Assembly (NCBI GenBank): GCA_012519745.1 | Contig: JAAYPO010000062.1 | Coordinates: forward strand, 1-64,000 | Reading direction: 5' to 3' | Origin: Clostridiaceae bacterium | GTDB lineage: Bacteria > Bacillota > Clostridia > Acetivibrionales > DTU013 | Length of the DNA stretch: 64,000 nucleotides | Notes under the pieces: generated by a model | The model's input: the letters and a program-made list of their open reading frames with translations, nothing else | Database searches by the model: none | What the model was told of the DNA's origin: nothing | Shown: positions 10,409 to 19,496 of the stretch, in pieces | Layout: each line of letters opens with the position of its first letter | Position numbering within the stretch: position 1 is the first letter of the stretch | Program-made: the position numbers and the translations under genes

Positions 10409-11203
10409 ATGCCGGAGAAAAAATACAGCTTCAACGACCTGTTGGAGATAATGGAAAAGCTGCGGGGAGAGGGCGGATGTCCCTGGGACAGGGAGCAGAC
10501 TCATGACAGCCTGCGTATCTATATGATCGAGGAGACATATGAGGTTCTCGAGGCGCTGGATGCAGGGGACAAGGACAAATTCTGCAACGAGCTTGGTGAT
10601 CTGCTGCTGCAGATAGTGTTCCATGCACAGATCGCCAGGGAGAATTGCGATTTTGACATAGGGGATGTGACAACGGAGGTTTGTCAAAAGCTGATATCGA
10701 GGCACCCGCATATTTTTGGAGATGTCAGGGCGGATACAGCCGATAAGGTAGTTGAGAATTGGGAGGCAATAAAAAAGAGGGAGAAAAAGCTGAAAAGTCA
10801 GACTGGTGTACTCAAGGATGTGCCTTCAAATCTTCCGGCATTGATGCGAAGCTACAAGGTCCAGCAAAAAGCAGCCCTGGTGGGATTCGACTGGGACGAT
10901 GTAGAAGATGCATTCAACAAGGTGGACGAGGAAATACAGGAGTTGCGGGATGTATATAAGAGTAATAATGTGGAAAGAATTACTGATGAATTGGGAGATG
11001 CATTCTTTGCTCTCGTCAATGTGTCCAGGTTCCTCAAGATCCAGCCGGAGCTGGCTCTTAACGGAACTATCGGCAAATTCATCAGACGCTTTGAGTATAT
11101 CGAACAGCAAAGCGCAAAAGCAGGCAGGAAGCTTGAAGATATGAGCCTGGCGGAGATGGATGAACTCTGGAACGAAGCAAAGCATAAGCTCCCGCAAAAG
11201 TAA
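10409..11203 (+). CDS. mazG: Nucleoside triphosphate pyrophosphohydrolase MazG
   Basis: LRGEGGCPWDREQTHDSLRIYMIEETYEVLEAL, ELGDLLLQIVFHAQIA; start set to ATG 10409. Confidence 0.95.
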   Translation: MPEKKYSFNDLLEIMEKLRGEGGCPWDREQTHDSLRIYMIEETYEVLEALDAGDKDKFCNELGDLLLQIVFHAQIARENCDFDIGDVTTEVCQKLISRHPHIFGDVRADTADKVVENWEAIKKREKKLKSQTGVLKDVPSNLPALMRSYKVQQKAALVGFDWDDVEDAFNKVDEEIQELRDVYKSNNVERITDELGDAFFALVNVSRFLKIQPELALNGTIGKFIRRFEYIEQQSAKAGRKLEDMSLAEMDELWNEAKHKLPQK

Positions 11204-11230
11204 TTGCCGATAAGTATAGGAGGGAATTGG

Positions 11231-11506
11231 ATGAATAAATCCGAATTGGTAAGGAGTATGTCTGAGAAGGGCGACATAACAAAAACAGACGCGGAGAAGG
11301 CATTGAATGCTTTTATGGAAAGCGTCGAAGAGGCGCTGGTCAATGGTGATAGGGTCCAGCTGGTAGGTTTCGGGACATTTGAGGTAAGGGAGAGGGCTGC
11401 CAGGAAGGGCAGAAATCCCCAGACAAAAAAGGAGATAACCATTGAGGCATCAAAGGCGCCTGTATTTAGAGTCGGGAAGGCTCTGAAGGATATGGTCAAT
11501 AAATGA
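11231..11506 (+). CDS. hup: HU-family DNA-binding protein
   Basis: [14 protein letters not shown]...[48 protein letters not shown]; start set to ATG 11231. Confidence 0.97.
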   Translation: MNKSELVRSMSEKGDITKTDAEKALNAFMESVEEALVNGDRVQLVGFGTFEVRERAARKGRNPQTKKEITIEASKAPVFRVGKALKDMVNK

Positions 11507-11617
11507 CCTTATCTGCAGGTGATATGAGCCGGATCGGTTGGCGGGGCAGTACAGGACCGTTTGTGAAAGTGGTCCGGAGCAAGCATTAACAAGACAGAGT
11601 ATTGAGGGGATGTTTTT

Positions 11618-11857
11618 ATGAGGATCGATAAGTACTTAAAGGTCTCCAGGCTGATAAAGCGGCGCACGCTTGCAAATGAGGCCTGTGAAGCAGGGCGTGT
11701 TTCGATAAACGGAAAGACTGTCAAACCCGGAGCAGAAGTCAAAATAGGAGACATGATCGAAATACGTTTTGGAAGCAGCCTGACAAAGGTCGAGGTCACA
11801 TCAATCGCAGAACATGTAACAAAAGAGGGATCTAAGGATATGTATGTGATCAGATAG
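11618..11857 (+). CDS. rqcP: S4-domain RNA-binding protein RqcP (YabO)
   Basis: MRIDKYLKVSRLIKRRTLANEACEAGRVSINGKTVKPGAEVKIGDMIEI; context hup-rqcP-yabP. Confidence 0.93.
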   Translation: MRIDKYLKVSRLIKRRTLANEACEAGRVSINGKTVKPGAEVKIGDMIEIRFGSSLTKVEVTSIAEHVTKEGSKDMYVIR

Positions 11858-12048
11858 CACGCAGCTGCGGCCCTGAACTGCAGAATATGTGGAGAAAATC
11901 CCTGAAGGGTTTGTATTTACGCCCCGATGGGATTTCTTCGTTTTATGGCAGCTGGCATTATATTTATTGTACATGCATATATATTAATGTACACAGCCAT
12001 GTATTCTTGCATGTAACTGGCCAATCAGCTATAAATGGGAGGGTCGAA

Positions 12049-12342
12049 ATGATCGAGGATAAGAAAATTCCAAAGCCCAAGGTCCAGAACATCATTCTTG
12101 AAAACAGAGAAAAGCTGAATGTTTCAGGCGTTATAGATGTAGAGAGCTTTAATGACGAGTGTGTAATAGTCGATACCGAGCTTGGGGTACTGATCATAAA
12201 AGGTGTAGATCTGCACATAAACAAACTCAATATCGACAGCTCGGAGCTTGGGATCGAAGGGGAGATCATCAGCTGTGAGTATTCTGACAGGGAAGGATCG
12301 AGGAACAAGGGTGGAGGATTCTTCGCCCGGATGTTCAAATGA
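12049..12342 (+). CDS. yabP: Sporulation protein YabP
   Basis: NIILENREKLNVSGVIDVESFNDECVIVDTELGVLIIKGVDLHINKLNIDSSELGIEGEI; start set to ATG 12049. Confidence 0.93.
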   Translation: MIEDKKIPKPKVQNIILENREKLNVSGVIDVESFNDECVIVDTELGVLIIKGVDLHINKLNIDSSELGIEGEIISCEYSDREGSRNKGGGFFARMFK

Positions 12343-13004
12343 TACTGTCGGTCAGCGAGCAGGTAATAGTATTTTTATGGACAACGGTATGCGGCATGGC
12401 AGCTGCATTTGTCTATGATCTGTTCAGGATATTCAGAAAGGCTGTGAAAACCGGCAGCCTGGTGACCTTTGTACAGGATGTGCTGTACTGGCTCATTGTT
12501 GCTGTCATCATGTCTATCACCGTTTTCTACAGCAACGACGGTGAGCTCAGGGGTTTCTTATTCCTTGGTGCCTTTATAGGAGCTGTGTTGTATGCTCTGA
12601 TGTTCAGCCGGGTGATAATGAGTTCATCGCTATTCATTATTAAAGTGACAGTAAAAACAATAAAGATCATATCATTTATTGTGTCGTACCCTTTTAGAAT
12701 GCTGCTAAGGCTGATTGCTATACCTGCACGCAAGTTGGCAGAGATAAGTGCATCTGAAATCAGGAAGGCAAGAGAAAAAAGCAGGGCAAATAAAGAAAGG
12801 GCAAGGGCGGAGAAAGCAATCAGAGCGGCAGCAAGGGCGGAGAAATCAAAAAGCAATAAAGCTAACAGGCCTAAAGCAGATAATGATAAAACAAGCAGGG
12901 TGAAACTAAGCAAAAGGATGAAGCGAAAGGTGAAATCGATACTCGCCGGCAGGGTGTTCAGCCGGAAAAAGAGGAAAATCAGCCGAAAAGCGAGCATTTT
13001 ATGA
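12339..13004 (+). CDS. yabQ: Spore cortex biosynthesis protein YabQ with long basic C-terminal tail
   Basis: VFLWTTVCGMAAAFVYDLFRIFRK...VQDVLYWLIVAVI; overlaps yabP by 4 bp. Confidence 0.9.
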   Translation: MILSVSEQVIVFLWTTVCGMAAAFVYDLFRIFRKAVKTGSLVTFVQDVLYWLIVAVIMSITVFYSNDGELRGFLFLGAFIGAVLYALMFSRVIMSSSLFIIKVTVKTIKIISFIVSYPFRMLLRLIAIPARKLAEISASEIRKAREKSRANKERARAEKAIRAAARAEKSKSNKANRPKADNDKTSRVKLSKRMKRKVKSILAGRVFSRKKRKISRKASIL

Positions 13005-13170
13005 AGATTTCAGCCGGTGAAGCAGGATTTTTGAAGGCCGCATAGAATTTATATAATATGTGGGCATTTCTATCAAGATATGCCGGGAAAAAGACGATAC
13101 TATCATACATATGAGTAAAGTGCAATTGAGTAACAGGAGATGAAATCTCCATACCGGGGAGTATCAGCTG

Positions 13171-13449
13171 ATGAAAAAAAACAAGAAGTCAACAGTAGGA
13201 GTATATGTTTTACTCGTAATATTTCTTTATTTATCATATATCGCTGTGAGCCAGCAGAAATTGCTGTATGCCAAAGGCCTTGAATTGGTCAGGATCGAGG
13301 ACAAAATAGAGCACGAAAAAGAGCTGAATGAAATATTGGCAAAAGAAAAAGAAATGATACAAAGTGATGAATATGTAGAAAAAATTGCCCGGGAAAAACT
13401 TGGAATGGTGAAGAAAAATGAAAGGGTTTATGTAGACATCGGCAAATAG
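13171..13449 (+). CDS. divIC: Septum formation initiator / DivIC-like
   Basis: One TM plus coiled coil; ...SDEYVEKIAREKLGMVKKNERVYVDIGK. Confidence 0.88.
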   Translation: MKKNKKSTVGVYVLLVIFLYLSYIAVSQQKLLYAKGLELVRIEDKIEHEKELNEILAKEKEMIQSDEYVEKIAREKLGMVKKNERVYVDIGK

Positions 13450-13492
13450 CACATCTTCTTCTAAAAATCTTGTAACGCCTATATATACAGGC

Positions 13493-13521
13493 TTGACGAA
13501 TATTTCCATATACTATATAAT
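13493..13521 (+). promoter_or_regulatory. Sigma-A-like promoter upstream of the S1 gene
   Basis: TTGACG, 17-bp spacer, TATAAT. Confidence 0.7.
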
Positions 13522-13601
13522 CGAATTGCTAATTTAAGGAGCGGATAGCAGCCCATAATGAATGACAGTGACTGTTTTGCATAAGGAGGATCTTTTTTTG
13601 T

Positions 13602-14027
13602 ATGCTTGTTGAGGTTGGTAGCATAGTCGAGGGAAAGGTATCCGGAATAACAAATTTTGGAGCCTTTATCCAACTGCCTGGTGGAAAAACAGGATTGGTT
13701 CACATTTCTGAGATCGCTGAGGAATACGTCAAGGACATCAAAAATCATTTACATGAAAATCAGGAAGTCAAGGTAAGAGTACTTTCGATGGATAACGGTA
13801 AAATAAGCCTGTCTATAAAAAAGGCCATCGAACGCAATACTGCTCCCAGGACAGCCAGACCGCCCGCTGAGATAGATTGGGGCAAAAATGCCAATGAGGC
13901 CCTGTCATTTGAGGATCGCCTTGCAAAGTTCATGAAGGACAGCGACGAAAGGATCCATGATCTAAAAAAGAACTTCGAATCAAAGCGGGGAAGCGGTGGA
14001 TACCGCAGATCCGGTCAGTATTTCTAG
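13602..14027 (+). CDS. yabR: S1 RNA-binding domain protein (YabR-like)
   Basis: LVEVGSIVEGKVSGITNFGAFIQLPGGKTGLVHISEIAEEYVKDI. Confidence 0.92.
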   Translation: MLVEVGSIVEGKVSGITNFGAFIQLPGGKTGLVHISEIAEEYVKDIKNHLHENQEVKVRVLSMDNGKISLSIKKAIERNTAPRTARPPAEIDWGKNANEALSFEDRLAKFMKDSDERIHDLKKNFESKRGSGGYRRSGQYF

Positions 14028-14051
14028 GGAATTTGTGGAGGTATGTTCCAC

Positions 14052-14080
14052 TTGCTTTTAGATAGAGGCGGTGTTATTAT
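14052..14080 (+). promoter_or_regulatory. Promoter for tRNA-Leu
   Basis: TTGCTT, 17-bp spacer, TATTAT; 20 bp before the tRNA. Confidence 0.5.
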
Positions 14081-14100
14081 ATTGTAGTTATATTTTATAT

Positions 14101-14188
14101 GCCGAAGTGGCGGAACTGGCAGACGCACAGGACTTAAAATCCTGCGGCCCTTAAAGCCGTACCGGTTCGATCCCGGTCTTCGGCACCA
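14101..14188 (+). tRNA. tRNA-Leu(UAA)
   Basis: GCCGAAG...CTTCGGC acceptor stem, A + CCA encoded, anticodon stem CAGGA/TCCTG with loop CTTAAAA, long variable arm, GGTTCGATCCC T-arm. Confidence 0.96.
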
Positions 14189-14235
14189 GATATGGGATCG
14201 GAAGCATCTTGAATGTTGCCCGGTCCTTATTTTTT

Positions 14236-14349
14236 ATGGAGCCTGAAAAGCTGCAGCCTGGAGAAGCCCTTAACGATGATGAAGGCGTCCGAAATATGAA
14301 AAACCTCAGGCAGAATATGGCCTGGCTGCTAAAGAAGATACATGCATAG
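14236..14349 (+). pseudogene. C-terminal remnant of a flavodoxin/NADPH-dependent FMN reductase-like gene
   Basis: MEPEKLQPGEALNDDEGVRNMKNLRQNMAWLLKKIHA* resembles the C-terminal helix of flavodoxin-family proteins; no N-terminal domain upstream. Confidence 0.4.
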
Positions 14350-14487
14350 AAAAGTATGCATAAATACATGAGAATAGGCATAAGCATTTTGGTAGAGTAA
14401 TTGGGAGCGCGGCGGCGATTTCAGGGTAGAGTTTATTTTTTTCAAATGAGGAAGGCTTACGAGGGAAATATTGTCGGCTGAATTTTC

Positions 14488-14516
14488 TTGACTTCCTGTA
14501 ATCCTTGTGCTATCCT
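14488..14516 (+). promoter_or_regulatory. Promoter for tRNA-fMet
   Basis: TTGACT, 17-bp spacer, TATCCT. Confidence 0.6.
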
Positions 14517-14571
14517 AAATAGGCACAGTAAGTGCGGGACGTATTTGATTAACAAAATAATTTTTTAACGA

Positions 14572-14648
<77 letters not shown>

Positions 14649-14653
14649 AAACA

Positions 14654-14701
14654 GATACCGCAGATCGATACAATGTTATCTTTCTGCGGTATCGTTTTTT
14701 T
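14654..14701 (+). terminator. Rho-independent terminator after tRNA-fMet
   Basis: GATACCGCAGA / TCTGCGGTATC 11-bp stem followed by GTTTTTTT. Confidence 0.85.
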
Positions 14702-14723
14702 ATACTCTGTAAGCCTGACCCAG

Positions 14724-16754
14724 TTACACCTTGAATTTTGCCACTACTTCCAAGAGACGGTCGGCGCTTTCCCTGGAGAGGTCCGCTTGTCTGAGGACCT
14801 TGCCGGATGTAACGACGACCTCGGATGCCTTTTGGGCGATGTTGGTCGTGCCATTGGCGCCTTCATTTGTCGCATTGGTTATTTCATCAATAGCCTGCAT
14901 TATGTTGTGTATAGAGGCCAGCAGTTCTTCTGAAGTCGCGCTAAGATCGCTGACAAGTTCGCCTACTGTATTGGCGTCACTGTTGTATTGCTCAGCAGAT
15001 GATAGCATTGTGTCATAGTCCTTGTTAACGTCCTCGGACATGAAGGTCAGCAGCTCGTTTGCACTATCCGACAGGTTCTTTACAGAGGCGACGACGGTTT
15101 TCGTTTCGCTTTGGATCTGCATTACTGCCACCTTAGACTCCTCGGCCAGCTTTCTTATTTCTTCGGCTACCACACTGAAGCCTTTTCCGTTTTCTCCTGC
15201 TCTTGCAGCTTCGATTGCCGCATTTAGTGCCAGAAGGTTTGTCTGTGCGGCTATCTGCATGATAGTTTCAGAGAAAATACCGATATTGTCCACTGACTTT
15301 GACTCCTCTAGCGCTCTTTGCAGTCTTTCACTGGTTTGATTGAAAATATCGGCAGCATTCTTTTTCGAGGAATAGAAGTTGTTCTTAATATGCTCGGCTC
15401 TATTGTTTATATCATGTGCTGTGGCTGCTCCGTTGGATGCTTTTTCCGCGATGGACTCCACTGCCGATTCTATCTCAACGGAGGTAGCGTTCATTTCTTC
15501 AGATGAAGCTGCTGTTTCCTGCATACCGGCGGAAAGCTGCTCGGTGGTTGCCGATACCTCCTGTATATCGTTGTTAAGACGGAAGATATATTCCTTTACC
15601 TTGTTTACAGAAGCTTCCACTCCTTGCGACTCTTCCCTCACCCTTGTTATGATTTTTCTGAACTCGTCCTTCAGGTGCATTATCGAGGTTGTCATTCTGC
15701 CGATTTCATCATTTTTACCCGCTGCAGCCTTTATGCTGTCCGTATCTTCACAGGCAAGGTCAAGCTCAGCCATTTTGCCGGCCATATCTGTCACTGCGGA
15801 TATTGGCTTTGATATCGAGCCGGATATGAAGAAGGCTGCTATCAGGCTGACAATTGTGAAGAAAATGAGTATGATGATCGTGTAAATGCCCAGCTGATAC
15901 ATGCTTTCAAAGATTTCCGATTGTGGTGCCGTGACACCCAGATACCAGTCCAATCCCGGTATAGAGGTGAAGCCCATGAGCTTCTCTGCTCCTCTGAATG
16001 AGTAAGAGCCCTTGCCGGTCTCTCCATTCACCATCCTTTTGTGTAAGCTCACCAGCTCTTTCAGTGACGGATCCTCCTGCAGTTTTTCAAAGCTGTTGTA
16101 CATGTCAATGACCATGGACCGGTCCTCGTGAGAAACTACAGTGCCCTGGCCATTGATTATAAAGGAGTTGCCCATCTTTCCATACTTGACACCGTCCGTT
16201 ATTTCGGATATGGTTTCAGCCGAAACCGCCGCTGTCAGCACACCGGCTATCTTTCCATTATGATATACAGGTACTGCATACACGACGACGACAGAATTGT
16301 CATTTTTACTCACAAGGGGATCGGAAATGACCCTTTCACCCTTGGCAGCCCTGATGAAGTAATCCCTCTCTTTCAGATTATTGGTATTTCCATCCGTAGT
16401 TCTGCCATTGCCCTCAAGATCTACGACAGTCATTCTCACATAGTCATTTTCCCTGACTTCTTCCATCAATATCTGAAGCTTTTCCTCCCATGGACTGCTC
16501 ATATCTGATATTTTGCTGTTTCGTGCGATAGTTTCCATCACATCAAGATATCTGGCAACTTGTTTTTCTACAATGTGTGATCCATTTTCAGCCATCTGGA
16601 CCAGGGACTCCTCGATCTTGTCCTGTAGTATCCACGATCCCAGGAAGTACATGATTCCCCCAAGGGTGAGGCAAATAATCAGAGACATGCCGCCGATAAT
16701 CAGCATTAATTTGAGTCTGATGCTTCCTGCTCCTGATTTTTCCATAGCCCGCAT
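14724..16754 (-). CDS. Methyl-accepting chemotaxis protein with extracellular Cache-type sensor and HAMP
   Basis: N-terminal TM, about 270 aa Cache-like extracytoplasmic region, [43 protein letters not shown]. Confidence 0.95.
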   Translation of the reverse strand: MRAMEKSGAGSIRLKLMLIIGGMSLIICLTLGGIMYFLGSWILQDKIEESLVQMAENGSHIVEKQVARYLDVMETIARNSKISDMSSPWEEKLQILMEEVRENDYVRMTVVDLEGNGRTTDGNTNNLKERDYFIRAAKGERVISDPLVSKNDNSVVVVYAVPVYHNGKIAGVLTAAVSAETISEITDGVKYGKMGNSFIINGQGTVVSHEDRSMVIDMYNSFEKLQEDPSLKELVSLHKRMVNGETGKGSYSFRGAEKLMGFTSIPGLDWYLGVTAPQSEIFESMYQLGIYTIIILIFFTIVSLIAAFFISGSISKPISAVTDMAGKMAELDLACEDTDSIKAAAGKNDEIGRMTTSIMHLKDEFRKIITRVREESQGVEASVNKVKEYIFRLNNDIQEVSATTEQLSAGMQETAASSEEMNATSVEIESAVESIAEKASNGAATAHDINNRAEHIKNNFYSSKKNAADIFNQTSERLQRALEESKSVDNIGIFSETIMQIAAQTNLLALNAAIEAARAGENGKGFSVVAEEIRKLAEESKVAVMQIQSETKTVVASVKNLSDSANELLTFMSEDVNKDYDTMLSSAEQYNSDANTVGELVSDLSATSEELLASIHNIMQAIDEITNATNEGANGTTNIAQKASEVVVTSGKVLRQADLSRESADRLLEVVAKFKV

Positions 16755-16932
16755 AATATTTCTCCTTATTAGTTGAAGTTATTTTATTAAATTGTAGGCA
16801 GCTAATAAAACACATATCAGTCAACATAAAATAAATGCGGCCATTACGGGACATACCGCAAGCTGACTAGTGTTTGTCACAATTCTATTTCCCAGACCAT
16901 GACAAGTCTAAACACAATTTTGAGCCTGACTC

Positions 16933-16961
16933 TTGATTTAAATATAATCCTGTGGTATAAA
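16933..16961 (+). promoter_or_regulatory. Promoter for amino-acid ABC operon
   Basis: TTGATT, 17-bp spacer, TATAAA. Confidence 0.5.
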
Positions 16962-17046
16962 TATATCATCGATTTAGCGTGGTAAAGCGACAAAACATTA
17001 AATCGTTACCAAAAATTAGTCAGAATGTTGTGGGGGAGAGACAAAT

Positions 17047-17883
17047 ATGAAGAAGATAGTAAAAGTATTATCCATGGTGCTGGCATTGGTCATGCTGGCG
17101 GCTCTGCTGCCGGGGTGTGCATCAAAGGCGGATTCCGATTACAAGTACATAAAGGATAAAGGGACTATGATAATAGGTATCACCCAGTATCCGCCGATGA
17201 ACTTCTATGATGACAGCGGCAAACTGACAGGGTTTGATACCGAGCTTGCCGAGGCTGTTTGTGCCAAGCTAGGCATCAAGGCTGAATTCATTGAGATCAA
17301 CTGGGATTCCAAGGAAGTCGAGCTCAATTCAAAGAATATCGACTGCATATGGAACGGAATGTGCATCACTGAAGAGCGCAAGCAGAATATGAGCATTTCC
17401 GACCCATACATGAACAATGAACAGGCAATCGTTATGAAAGCAGACCGTGAAGATGAGATCATGAAGAGTGTAGATGGACTGACACTGACAGCGGAAGCCG
17501 GATCTACCGGCGAGGGCAAGGTAGACGGGTCTATAAAGGATGATGGGACTCAGGATGTTTCGGCAAAAGAATACTTTGCAAAATGCAACTATGTTCCTGC
17601 GGATTCAATGGCCAAGGCATTGATGGAGGTCAAATCAGGAACTGCCGACATGGCTATCGTAGATGCTACTCTCGCACTGTACAATGTTGGGCCCGGTACT
17701 GATTTTGAAGATCTGGTCGCAAACACCGATATCAACTTTGGCGCTCAGCAGTTTGGTATTGCATTCCGTAAGGGAAGCGATATGACTGCAAAGGTCAATG
17801 ATGCCATCAAGGCACTTTCCAACGATGGTACGGTAAGCCCCATAGCTGCAAAATATGGTCTTGAGGATGCGCTTATCAAATAA
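17047..17883 (+). CDS. Amino-acid ABC transporter substrate-binding lipoprotein
   Basis: Lipobox LLPGCAS; SBP_bac_3 pattern GTMIIGITQYPPMNFYDDSGKLTGFDTELAEAVCAKLG. Confidence 0.93.
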   Translation: MKKIVKVLSMVLALVMLAALLPGCASKADSDYKYIKDKGTMIIGITQYPPMNFYDDSGKLTGFDTELAEAVCAKLGIKAEFIEINWDSKEVELNSKNIDCIWNGMCITEERKQNMSISDPYMNNEQAIVMKADREDEIMKSVDGLTLTAEAGSTGEGKVDGSIKDDGTQDVSAKEYFAKCNYVPADSMAKALMEVKSGTADMAIVDATLALYNVGPGTDFEDLVANTDINFGAQQFGIAFRKGSDMTAKVNDAIKALSNDGTVSPIAAKYGLEDALIK

Positions 17884-17904
17884 AGCACTTGCTCTGAAAT
17901 AACA

Positions 17905-17947
17905 GGAAGTCTCCATCGGGGTCTTCATGATTCTTATGGAGGCTTCC
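17905..17947 (+). repeat. Long hairpin between substrate-binding and permease genes
   Basis: GGAAGTCTCCAT / ATGGAGGCTTCC 12-bp arms (one G-U), 19-nt loop. Confidence 0.75.
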
Positions 17948-17968
17948 TTATTATTCGGGAGGAGCGTT

Positions 17969-18604
17969 ATGTATCATATCACATCTCTTTTTGAAGGATT
18001 CTGGCTCAATATAGAGCTGTTTATCCTTACATTGATTATGTCGCTGCCGCTGGGACTGGTGATCACCTTTGGATCCATGTCCAGATTCAGGCCGGTAAAG
18101 TGGTTTGTCAAAACCTTTGTGTGGGTCATCCGCGGCACTCCGCTGATGCTGCAGCTTTTTGTCGTGCTGTACGCTCCGGGGCTCCTGTTCGGAGTTCCGA
18201 TGAAGTCCAGGATGACGGCTGCGCTCATAGCATTTGTCGTTAACTATGCTGCGTATTTTTCGGAAATATACAGAGGCGGCATAGAGAGCATATCAAAAGG
18301 ACAGTATGAAGCCGGAGCGGTTCTGGGCATGACTAAAGCCCAGGTGTTTTTCAAGGTCGTTCTCATGCAGGTCGTAAAGAGGATCGTTCCTCCGATGAGC
18401 AATGAAATCATCACCCTTACTAAGGATACTGCTCTTGCCCGCGTGATCGGACTTGCCGAGATCATTATGGCAGCCGAGCGCTTTACCAAGCAGGGTCTGA
18501 TCTGGCCGCTGTTTTCGACGGGATTGTTTTTCCTGGCGTTCAACGGTATCCTGACGCTCCTTTTAGGCAGGCTGGAACGCAAGCTGGATTATTTCAAGGT
18601 GTAG
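17969..18604 (+). CDS. Amino-acid ABC transporter permease
   Basis: HisM/GlnP-like FVWVIRGTPLMLQLFVVLYAP, EIYRGGIESISKGQYEAGAVLGM; start set to ATG 17969 after GGGAGGAG. Confidence 0.92.
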   Translation: MYHITSLFEGFWLNIELFILTLIMSLPLGLVITFGSMSRFRPVKWFVKTFVWVIRGTPLMLQLFVVLYAPGLLFGVPMKSRMTAALIAFVVNYAAYFSEIYRGGIESISKGQYEAGAVLGMTKAQVFFKVVLMQVVKRIVPPMSNEIITLTKDTALARVIGLAEIIMAAERFTKQGLIWPLFSTGLFFLAFNGILTLLLGRLERKLDYFKV

Positions 18605-18616
18605 GAGGACCGACTT

Positions 18617-19411
18617 ATGCCAATACTGGAAGTTGCCAATATCAATAAAAGGTTTGGAAATGTGGAAGTGATCAAGGACATCAGCTTCAGCCTGGAAAAA
18701 GGTGAGACCCTCTCTATCATCGGCTCCTCAGGAAGCGGAAAGACGACGCTGCTGCGCTGTCTGAATTTTCTTGAGATACCCGATGCCGGTACTATCACCG
18801 TTAAGGGTGAAACGATTTTTGATGCTGCAGATCCCGAATCCAGAAGCGAAAAGGGACTGCGGGACAAGCGTCTTCATTTTGGTCTGGTCTTTCAGTCTTT
18901 TAATCTCTTTCCGCAGTACACTGCTTTACAGAATGTTACGCTGGCTAAGATGCTGCTGGCAAAGGAACGTCCGGATTACAAGGCGGAAAAGGACAAGATC
19001 AGCGCGGAAATAACTCAGAGTGCAAAAGCGATCCTTGACAGTGTCGGGTTATCCGGCAAGCTGGATTACTATCCTCACCAGCTATCAGGAGGTCAGCAGC
19101 AGCGTGTGGCCATAGCCCGTGCACTTGCGTTGGATCCTGATATCCTGTGCTTTGACGAGCCGACTTCTGCACTCGACCCGGAACTTACGGGAGAAGTGCT
19201 TCGCGTCATTCGTGAGTTGGCCGACAGGAAGACCACAATGATAATCGTAACGCACGAGATGTCCTTTGCAAGGCAGGTGTCGGACAATGTGCTGTTCATG
19301 GACGAAGGAGTCGTTGTGGAATACGGCCCGCCGGAGCAGGTCATAGGCAATCCAAAAGAAGAGCGTACGAAGCAGTTTCTTGAGCGCTATTTTGAAGATG
19401 AGAATAACTGA
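18617..19411 (+). CDS. Amino-acid ABC transporter ATP-binding protein
   Basis: IGSSGSGKTTLLRCLNFLE, LSGGQQQRVAIARALALDPDILCFDEPTSALDPEL. Confidence 0.95.
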   Translation: MPILEVANINKRFGNVEVIKDISFSLEKGETLSIIGSSGSGKTTLLRCLNFLEIPDAGTITVKGETIFDAADPESRSEKGLRDKRLHFGLVFQSFNLFPQYTALQNVTLAKMLLAKERPDYKAEKDKISAEITQSAKAILDSVGLSGKLDYYPHQLSGGQQQRVAIARALALDPDILCFDEPTSALDPELTGEVLRVIRELADRKTTMIIVTHEMSFARQVSDNVLFMDEGVVVEYGPPEQVIGNPKEERTKQFLERYFEDENN

Positions 19412-19420
19412 TGCAGTAAA

Positions 19421-19459
19421 AAAAGGACTGAAATCGGTATCGCACCGGATCAGTCCTTT
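19421..19459. terminator. Bidirectional terminator between convergent genes
   Basis: AAAGGACTGA...TCAGTCCTTT with inner ATCGGT/ACCGGAT pairing. Confidence 0.8.
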
Positions 19460-19496
19460 GGTTTGTGTTCAGCAATATCAAGTACCATAAGCAGCT

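Noticed and set aside
11206-11214. GCCGATAAG resembling a sigma-D -10 just before the HU gene
   Set aside because: No TAAA at the required distance (nearest TAAG at 17 bp); HU expression from the upstream operon is the simpler explanation.
10852-11499. 215-aa minus-strand ORF
   Set aside because: Antisense to mazG and the HU gene, both strongly supported.
11930-12000. Possible sigma-E promoter before yabP
   Set aside because: CATATATA-like -10 present, but spacing to the ATATT-like -35 is about 11 bp rather than 14-15.
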